From: Oscillospiraceae bacterium | GTDB lineage: Bacteria; Bacillota; Clostridia; Oscillospirales; Oscillospiraceae | DNA length: 20,032 nt | Direction: 5' to 3' | Assembly: GCA_020025375.1 (NCBI GenBank) | Contig: JAHHSF010000008.1 | Location: 1 to 20,032, forward strand | In this document: positions 15,074 to 20,032 of the stretch, piece by piece | How the letters are laid out: the number at the start of each line of letters is the position of its first letter | Numbering within the stretch: position 1 is the first letter of the stretch | Translations under genes and position numbers: made by a program | The notes under the pieces: generated by a model | Seen by the model: only the letters and a program-made list of their open reading frames with translations | Database searches by the model: none | Told to the model about the DNA's origin: nothing

Positions 15074-17053
15074 ATGGAAGAATACAAAAACGCCTGCGGT
15101 TGTGGCTGTGGGCACCATGAGGAGGCGGCGTGTAGCTGTCACTCCGGGTGTGGGCACAAAGAGAGCGCTTCCGGGTGTGGCTGTGGCTGTGAGAGTGGCG
15201 GGGGAACCCTGGAGCGGGAAGAAGTCTTGCCCCTGGTAGCAGCGCTGGTCCTCTTTTTTGTCGGCTTGCTGTCTCCTGTTGGAGAGATCTTCCAGACATT
15301 GCTGTATGGGATGGCCTACCTGATTTCCGGCTGGAAGGTCCTGGCCCATGCGGGAAGAAATATTTTGAAAGGCCAGGTGTTCGACGAGGCCTTCCTTATG
15401 TCAGTGGCCAGCTTAGGGGCTTTCCTGATCGGAGATTTTGGGGAAGGGGCCGCCGTCATGCTGTTCTACAACATCGGCGAACTCTTTCAGTCTTATGCCG
15501 TAGGTCGTTCCCGCGGTTCCATTACCGCTCTTATGGACATCCGGCCCGATACCGCCAACTTATTGCGGAATGGGCAGGCCACAGAGGTCCCCGCTGAGAG
15601 CGTGGCGGTGGACGATCTGATTTTGGTCAAAGCTGGGGAGCGAATTCCCCTGGACGGCGTGGTGGTGGAGGGTAGCTCCCAGTTGGACACCGCCGCCCTC
15701 ACTGGTGAAGCGGTTCCCCGGGAGATCAATGCCGGGGACCAGGCCCTGGCCGGGTGCGTAAACCTCACCGGTGTGCTTCAAATCAAGGTAACCAAACCCT
15801 TCGGAGAATCTACTGCATCAAAGATCCTGGAACTGACCGAACACGCCGGGGCCAACAAGGCCAAGGCGGAGCAGTTCATTACCAAGTTTGCCCGGTACTA
15901 CACTCCGGCGGTGGTGCTGGTGGCCGCCGTCATCGCCGTGGTCCCGCCCCTGCTGGGCCTGGGGACCTGGGCCGACTTTATCCATCGGGCCCTGACCTTC
16001 CTGGTCATCTCCTGCCCCTGCGCCTTGGTCATCTCGGTACCCATGGGATTCTTTGCGGGTATCGGTTGCGCTTCCAGAAATGGTATCCTGGTAAAGGGGG
16101 GAAACTATTTGGAAGCCCTCTGTACCGCTGAAACCGTGGCCTTTGATAAGACCGGAACCCTGACCCAAGGTACCTTCCGGGTATCCGAACGACGGCCAAA
16201 AGGCTGTGGGGAAGACCAACTTTTGGAGTGGGCGGCCTTGGCGGAAGCCTATTCCACCCATCCCATCGCCCAATCCCTTCGGGCCGCCTACGGCCAGGAA
16301 ATCAACCTTGCCAGAGTGGGTGAGGTCTCCGAAGCGGCGGGCAATGGTGTGAAGGCGCTGGTGGACGGCAAGGAAGTCCTTGTGGGCAATGCCCGGTTGA
16401 TGAAATCCGCAGGGATTGAAGTACCAGAAGCCACCTTCTCCGGAACCGCCGTCCATGTAGCGGTAGACGGAGTTTATATGGGGCTTCTGCTCATCGGCGA
16501 TACCGTGAAGCCGGAGGCCAAGGGCGTACTGAAAAAGCTCAAGAGCCTGGGTATCCAGAAAACGGTGATGCTCACTGGTGATCATCCCTCCGCCGCGCAA
16601 GAGATTGGCAGGGAAGTGGGGGTGGATTTGGTCAAGGCAGAACTGCTCCCTGGTGACAAGGTGAGCGCCTTGGAGAACCTGCTCCACAAAAAGAGTCAGA
16701 AGGGAACACTGCTCTTCATTGGGGACGGTATGAACGACGCTCCGGTCCTGGCCAGGGCTGATGTGGGGATTGCCATGGGCGGTATGGGCACCGATGCCGC
16801 CATTGAGGCCGCTGATGTGATCATCATGGACGATGATCTGAACCGCCTGCCAACCGCCATCCGAATCGCCCGACAAACCCGGCGTATTGTAATCCAAAAT
16901 GTAGTATTTGCATTATGTGTAAAGGGAATTATCCTTGTACTTGGTGCCGCCGGACACGCCAGTATGTGGGCGGCGGTCTTTGCCGATGTAGGGGTCAGCC
17001 TCCTGGCTGTCCTCAACTCCATGCGGGCACTACATCTGAAAAAAGAACGGTGA
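15074..17053 (+). CDS. cadA: P1B-type Zn/Cd/Pb-exporting ATPase
   Basis: A 659-residue heavy-metal efflux ATPase (CadA/ZntA type) in the cell membrane. The metal motif CPC (314-316, SCPCAL), phosphorylated D358 in DKTGTLTQG, TGEAVP (210-215), the P1B-specific HP in STHPIAQS and hinge GDGMNDAPVLARADVG are all present. CPC with an SmtB partner supports zinc/cadmium/lead. The N-terminus is unusual: the usual HMA domain (GMTCxxC) is missing and instead residues 1-42 carry nine Cys (8, 10, 12, 20, 22, 26, 35, 37, 39) and four His in CGCGCGHH- and SGCGCGC-like runs. Membrane helices follow from about residue 51. Co-transcribed with the repressor. Confidence 0.93.
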   Translation: MEEYKNACGCGCGHHEEAACSCHSGCGHKESASGCGCGCESGGGTLEREEVLPLVAALVLFFVGLLSPVGEIFQTLLYGMAYLISGWKVLAHAGRNILKGQVFDEAFLMSVASLGAFLIGDFGEGAAVMLFYNIGELFQSYAVGRSRGSITALMDIRPDTANLLRNGQATEVPAESVAVDDLILVKAGERIPLDGVVVEGSSQLDTAALTGEAVPREINAGDQALAGCVNLTGVLQIKVTKPFGESTASKILELTEHAGANKAKAEQFITKFARYYTPAVVLVAAVIAVVPPLLGLGTWADFIHRALTFLVISCPCALVISVPMGFFAGIGCASRNGILVKGGNYLEALCTAETVAFDKTGTLTQGTFRVSERRPKGCGEDQLLEWAALAEAYSTHPIAQSLRAAYGQEINLARVGEVSEAAGNGVKALVDGKEVLVGNARLMKSAGIEVPEATFSGTAVHVAVDGVYMGLLLIGDTVKPEAKGVLKKLKSLGIQKTVMLTGDHPSAAQEIGREVGVDLVKAELLPGDKVSALENLLHKKSQKGTLLFIGDGMNDAPVLARADVGIAMGGMGTDAAIEAADVIIMDDDLNRLPTAIRIARQTRRIVIQNVVFALCVKGIILVLGAAGHASMWAAVFADVGVSLLAVLNSMRALHLKKER

Positions 17054-17076
17054 GCTGAAGGGAGACATAGGATGGT

Positions 17077-17102
17077 GCAAGCGCCCTGAAAGGAGGGCTT
17101 GC
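17077..17102 (+). promoter_or_regulatory. Hairpin around the ribosome site of the amidase-domain gene
   Basis: GCAAG (17077-17081) pairs with CTTGC (17098-17102) and CCCT (17084-17087) with AGGG (17094-17097), leaving GAAAGG in the loop. The GGAGG ribosome site (17092-17096) is split between loop and stem, and the hairpin ends one base before the ATG. It may slow translation of the downstream gene. Confidence 0.4.
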
Positions 17103-17103
17103 C

Positions 17104-17619
17104 ATGGTTGGTATCATTCCATATGACCGTGAGGCCGCCATCGCCTACGCTCATAAATGGGCCTACGGCCGCAATCCAGCCTTCTACAACTATGACGACA
17201 TCGGCGGCGACTGCACCAATTTCGCCTCCCAATGCCTGTACGCCGGGACAGGAATCATGAATTTTACACCCACTTTTGGATGGTACTATATTGACGCCAA
17301 CCGAAAGGCCCCCGCCTGGACCGGCGTCCCCTATTTTTATAACTTTATGACCCGAAATGAGGTCAGCCCCGGGCCTTTCGGCATCGAAGCCGCCCGATTG
17401 GACCAGCTTTTGCCGGGAGATTTTGTCCAGTTCCAGTTCACCGAGGACCGGTTTGGCCATACCCCGATCATTGTAGCGATGGGGGACCCACCCACCCTGG
17501 AAAACACCCTGATTGCCGCCCATACCTACGATGCAGACTATCGCCCACTGTCTACCTATTACTACCAGACCATTCGCTTTATCCATATCTTGGGAGCCCA
17601 TCCACCAAGAAAGCAATGA
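17104..17619 (+). CDS. Amidase-domain (Amidase_6) protein
   Basis: A 171-residue protein matching the putative amidase domain Amidase_6. The start YDREAAIAYAHKWAYGRNP and GGDCTNFASQCLYAGTG contain the family signature; C37 is the likely nucleophile, with H119 (RFGHTPIIV) the likely partner, as in NlpC/P60-like cysteine peptidases. FVQFQF and AAHTYDADYRPLS follow. There is no signal peptide or membrane segment, so it acts inside the cell or leaves by another route. Substrate unknown; in clostridia such proteins may act on peptides or cell-wall fragments, sometimes in spores. It starts 50 bases after the metal ATPase, so may belong to that transcript, and ends at a strong bidirectional terminator. 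Confidence 0.82.
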   Translation: MVGIIPYDREAAIAYAHKWAYGRNPAFYNYDDIGGDCTNFASQCLYAGTGIMNFTPTFGWYYIDANRKAPAWTGVPYFYNFMTRNEVSPGPFGIEAARLDQLLPGDFVQFQFTEDRFGHTPIIVAMGDPPTLENTLIAAHTYDADYRPLSTYYYQTIRFIHILGAHPPRKQ

Positions 17620-17625
17620 CAAGGA

Positions 17626-17660
17626 AAAAGGCTTGACACGCTTTTCGTGTCAAGCCTTTT
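17626..17660. terminator. Bidirectional terminator between amidase-domain gene and xer
   Basis: A perfect 15-bp stem (17626-17640 with 17646-17660) with a 5-base loop. The plus strand ends in TTTT, the minus strand in TTTTT. On the minus side the last three codons and stop of the recombinase gene lie inside the stem. Confidence 0.88.
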
Positions 17661-18657
17661 CTGATTTTCGTTTCACCTTGGATAGTGGATTTGCCCTGGC
17701 GGCGGTACGCAGGTCTTCGTTGTCCACATGGGTATAGATCTGGGTGGTGTTCAGGTGGTCGTGCCCAAGGACCTCCTGGAGTGTACGCACATCCACGCCG
17801 TTTTGAAGCATCAGTGTGGCCGCAGTGTGCCGGAGCTTATGGGAGGAGTATTGGCTCGCGTCCAGGCCAGCGGCCAAGAGCCGCTTTTTGACCATATAGT
17901 GAATCGCGTCTGTGGTGATTCTTGTGTGCCGGCGCGTGATAAAGAGGGCGTTTTTGTCTATTGTGGCCGAATTTCCCCGAACCTCCAACCAGTCCTGGAT
18001 CGCGCTCTGGCAGGCATCGTTCAAGTAGACGATACGCTCCTTATTTCCCTTGCCCAGGATACGGAGCTGATCGCCCCTCACGTCAGTGAGATTCAGCCCG
18101 GCCAGCTCGGAGATACGAAGCCCACAGTTCAAGAAAAGAGTCAAAATGCAGTAATCCCGTTCCTTATTGGCCCCATTTACACTTTCTAGTAGCCGGATAC
18201 TTTCCTCCAGATTCAAGTATTTAGGCAAGGTTTTCTTCAGGCGGGGAGAATCCAGGTCCTGCATAGGATTTTCCGAGAGAACCTTGGCCTTATTGGTGAG
18301 ATATTTATAAAAAGAGCGGATGGAAGCGATCTTGCGGGCCCGGGCAGACGCAGACAAGCCGTATTCCGGCGTGGCGGCATTGGCGTGTTTGACCCGGTCG
18401 CGGCTCAAATAGCGCATATAGGCGTAGACATCAGAGAGGGTCACAGAACGGACCAGTTCCAAATCTACGTCGTCAATGGGGATCTCATCCAACTCGGCGG
18501 AACGGGGTTCCAGACCTTTTTCAATTTTAATATAGCGGAAGAAGGTTCGTAGGTCCAGAAAGTATTCATCCACAGTTTTTTGAGAATGGCCCTGGATGGT
18601 TTCGTGGTAAGTCAGAAAATCCCGCAAAATGGGCGGGGCCTCGGTATGATAGTCCAT
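17650..18657 (-). CDS. Xer-like tyrosine recombinase
   Basis: A 335-residue site-specific recombinase of the XerC/XerD type. An N-terminal SAM-like core-binding domain (about 8-125) precedes the catalytic domain (about 145-320). Catalytic residues are complete: R181 (CGLRISEL), K203 (LGKGNKER), H273 and R276 (HKLRHTAA), H299 (LGHDHLNT) and nucleophile Y308 (QIYTH). The N-terminal domain carries an extra stretch (about 50-75 and 88-100) that makes it longer than typical 295-300-residue XerC/D. The Met at 18657 fits the family (MDYHTEAPPILRDF), yet it has no ribosome site of its own; GGGAGGAGG lies 21 bases upstream next to another ATG. No phage genes, tRNA or att-like direct repeats are near, which argues for a housekeeping or phase-switch role rather than an integrase. 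Confidence 0.9.
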   Translation of the reverse strand: MDYHTEAPPILRDFLTYHETIQGHSQKTVDEYFLDLRTFFRYIKIEKGLEPRSAELDEIPIDDVDLELVRSVTLSDVYAYMRYLSRDRVKHANAATPEYGLSASARARKIASIRSFYKYLTNKAKVLSENPMQDLDSPRLKKTLPKYLNLEESIRLLESVNGANKERDYCILTLFLNCGLRISELAGLNLTDVRGDQLRILGKGNKERIVYLNDACQSAIQDWLEVRGNSATIDKNALFITRRHTRITTDAIHYMVKKRLLAAGLDASQYSSHKLRHTAATLMLQNGVDVRTLQEVLGHDHLNTTQIYTHVDNEDLRTAARANPLSKVKRKSEKA

Positions 18658-18674
18658 AATTCGCTTTTTGCCAT
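18612..18674 (-). CDS. Possible 20-codon upstream reading frame of xer
   Basis: An ATG at 18674-18672 stands 4 bases after GGGAGGAGG, the only good ribosome site before the recombinase. It reads 20 codons in a different frame, overlaps the recombinase start by 46 bases and stops at 18612. Translation could deliver ribosomes to the recombinase start. Coding nature is not shown; the peptide is proline- and arginine-rich at its end and resembles nothing I know. Confidence 0.3.
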   Translation of the reverse strand: MAKSELWTIIPRPRPFCGIF

Positions 18675-18686
18675 TTTTCCTCCTCC

Positions 18687-18718
18687 CAACTCAACAAAAT
18701 TTTTATTTTGTTGAGTTG
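18687..18718. repeat. Perfect 14-bp-arm palindrome upstream of xer
   Basis: Positions 18687-18700 are the exact reverse complement of 18705-18718, with TTTT between. No T run follows on either strand, so it is not an ordinary terminator. It ends against the GGGAGGAGG ribosome site of the xer leader. Candidates are an RNA hairpin, a regulator operator or a recombinase binding site. Confidence 0.85.
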
Positions 18719-18812
18719 ATGATGTAGAGGTAACAGGCCCTCCTCTTCTATTGATAAAATACAGCAATGGCGGTCAAACTAAAGTATCTACCCGGAAAGG
18801 ACGGTTTTTTCT

Positions 18813-18989
18813 GTGAGTCTGATCGCCTGTACCAGCGATTGCGTATATCAGCGGGATGGATACTGTTCCCTGGAGTGCGCCGGCTCCTGCGGTGTGCCCA
18901 CCGCCCAAGACCCATGTGTGAATTTCGTCCCACGGTCACAGAATGACAGCCAGTGCTTCGCGGATGTTTCGGACCCGAATCAGCTGTAA
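18813..18989 (+). CDS. Small Cys-rich protein, DUF1540-like
   Basis: A 58-residue protein starting at GTG, with AAAGGA about 11 bases upstream. It carries CTSDCVYQRDGYCSLE (6-21), further Cys at 22, 26, 35 and 48, and CVNFVPR (35-41). The pattern C-x3-C-x7-C ... C-x-x-F resembles DUF1540 and a group of small clostridial proteins often labelled, probably wrongly, hydroxymyristoyl-ACP dehydratase. A metal- or disulfide-stabilised fold is likely; function unknown. Its last 18 codons lie antisense to the 3' end of radA, which it meets tail to tail. The Cys motif lies before the overlap, so it is not a by-product of radA coding. No membrane or signal segment is seen. Confidence 0.65.
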   Translation: MSLIACTSDCVYQRDGYCSLECAGSCGVPTAQDPCVNFVPRSQNDSQCFADVSDPNQL

Positions 18990-20032
18990 ACCAACCGGTT
19001 CTATGAGCTTTCCACTGTTTCTGGCCGGGATCAGGCATTTTGTGAAGCCCAGCCGCCGGACCTCTGATAGCCGCTGGCCCAGTGCGTGGACCGAACGCAG
19101 CTCTCCGGTGAGGCCGACCTCGCCGATGGCGGCCAGGTCAGCGGGCACTGGTTTGTCCCGAAAACTGGAAGCTAAGGCCAGAATGGTAGCCAGGTCGGCG
19201 GCTGGCTCATCCAGGCTCAAACCTCCAATGACGTTGATGTAGGAATCACAAGAGGAGACCTGAAGTCCTCCCCTTTTCTCCAGAACAGCCAAGAGGAGCA
19301 TTGCCCGGTTGTAGTCGAAACCGTTGCTGGTTCGCCGGGCGTTTCCGTAGCCGGAAGGCGCCAAAAGGGCTTGAATCTCAGCGAGAATGGGCCGGGCACC
19401 CTCCATAACACAGGTCACACAGGTCCCAGCGGCCTCCTCGGGGCGGCCGGAAAGCAAGGCCTCCGAAGGATTTGGGACCTCGGTGAGTCCGGTGTCCGCC
19501 ATCTCAAAAACCCCAATTTCATTGGTGGCTCCAAAGCGATTTTTGGCCGCCCGAAGAATCCGGTAGCTATTGTGCTCCTCGCCCTCAAAATAGAGAACGC
19601 AGTCCACCATGTGTTCCAACACCTTAGGCCCGGCGATAGCCCCCTCCTTGTTCACATGACCGATGACAAAGACGGTAATTCCCTGCCCTTTCGCCAGTTG
19701 CATCAGAGCCATAGTACACTCCTTCACCTGCCCGATGCTCCCTGGTGAGGAGGTACTGTCCCCATGGTACATGGTCTGTATGGAGTCCACAATGAGTACA
19801 TCTGGCTTCAGCTCCTGAACCGACTCAAACACATCTTCCAGATTGGTCTCCGCAAGGAGATAAAGCCCTTCACTGAAGACCTTGAGCCGTTCCGCCCGCA
19901 GCTTGATCTGCCGCTCCGATTCCTCGCCAGATACATATAACACGGTGGAAAAGCGGCACAAATTGTCACAGATTTGGAGCATCAGAGTGGATTTGCCGAT
20001 ACCAGGAGCCCCCCCCACCAGGACCAGGGACC
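18936..20032 (-). CDS. radA: DNA repair protein RadA (5' truncated by window end)
   Basis: RadA is a RecA-like, DnaB-type ATPase that helps branch migration in homologous recombination. The N-terminal zinc finger lies outside the window. The visible part opens with SLVLVGGAPGIGKSTLM (Walker A), continues with VLYVSGEES and DVLIVDSIQTM (Walker B), then the RadA-specific KNRFG in RAAKNRFGATNEIG, and ends with the Lon-protease-like domain (DLAAIGEVGLTGELR, RLGFTKCLIPA). About 365 of a usual 450-460 residues are seen. The reading frame continues to the edge without a stop. Its last 54 bases, stop included, overlap the small Cys-rich gene read on the plus strand. Confidence 0.95.
   Translation of the reverse strand, partial: SLVLVGGAPGIGKSTLMLQICDNLCRFSTVLYVSGEESERQIKLRAERLKVFSEGLYLLAETNLEDVFESVQELKPDVLIVDSIQTMYHGDSTSSPGSIGQVKECTMALMQLAKGQGITVFVIGHVNKEGAIAGPKVLEHMVDCVLYFEGEEHNSYRILRAAKNRFGATNEIGVFEMADTGLTEVPNPSEALLSGRPEEAAGTCVTCVMEGARPILAEIQALLAPSGYGNARRTSNGFDYNRAMLLLAVLEKRGGLQVSSCDSYINVIGGLSLDEPAADLATILALASSFRDKPVPADLAAIGEVGLTGELRSVHALGQRLSEVRRLGFTKCLIPARNSGKLIEPVGLQLIRVRNIREALAVIL

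Noticed and set aside
15818..16897. 359-codon minus-strand frame opposite the metal ATPase
   Set aside because: Mirror of a certain P-type ATPase gene, no recognisable domain.
17072..17089. Five-codon ATG frame before the Amidase_6 gene
   Set aside because: Too short to support and without a ribosome site of its own.
17650..18657. Recombinase as a phage or island integrase
   Set aside because: No phage, relaxase or cargo genes, no tRNA and no att-like direct repeats are seen; neighbours are core genes.
18738..18805. Promoter-like AT-rich stretches between xer and the small Cys-rich gene
   Set aside because: TTGATA, TAAAAT and TTGACC-like pieces occur on both strands but none pairs with a partner box at 16-18 bases.

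Overview
The window looks like chromosome from a spore-forming, GC-rich member of the Clostridia, probably in or near the Oscillospiraceae (Flavonifractor/Lawsonibacter/Oscillibacter-like). The grounds are strong AGGAGG ribosome sites, TTGACA/TATAAT promoters, sporulation genes (cotJ operon, yunB, a CwlD-like amidase), three clostridial-style M42 peptidases and a bacterial RNase P RNA. The genus is an inference from overall feel, not a measured result.

Layout. 1-545: 3' part of yebC with its terminator. 655-1012: rnpB on the minus strand, with a perfect consensus promoter placed back to back with the murD promoter. 1130-5606: murD followed tightly by three different M42 aminopeptidase paralogues, likely one operon. 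5676-9629: a PLP enzyme of the methionine gamma-lyase/YnbB family, the sporulation protein YunB and NAD-dependent DNA ligase ligA. 9690-10334: a membrane-anchored cell-wall amidase whose ribosome site lies inside a long hairpin. 10386-12239: a compact peroxide-stress unit (yaaA, bcp) followed by a DnaQ-type exonuclease, then a zinc alcohol dehydrogenase to 13294. 13373-14428 (minus): cotJC preceded by one gene that fuses CotJA and CotJB. 14633-17053: a metal-resistance operon made of a consensus promoter, a TGAAC-N4-GTTCA operator, an SmtB/CzrA-type sensor and a P1B ATPase with a very Cys-rich N-terminal tail, followed by an Amidase_6 protein. 17650-20032 (minus): a Xer-like tyrosine recombinase with an unusual leader (14-bp-arm palindrome, short upstream reading frame), and the 3' part of radA. 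A 58-residue Cys-rich protein is read on the plus strand between them and runs antisense into the end of radA.

How the parts work together. Most of the window is housekeeping: cell-wall synthesis (murD), replication and repair (ligA, radA, exonuclease), RNA processing (rnpB), stress defence (yaaA, bcp, metal efflux) and spore formation (yunB, amidase, cotJ). Gene pairs that converge (adh/cotJC, amidase_6/xer) share bidirectional terminators. No insertion sequence, prophage, CRISPR array or tRNA was seen.

The least ordinary items are the palindrome and short reading frame in front of the recombinase, the small Cys-rich gene overlapping radA, the CotJA-CotJB fusion, the metal operon with its Cys-rich ATPase tail, and two ribosome sites that appear to be folded away in hairpins. 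None of these is proven to be a new system; they are the places where a second look would pay.
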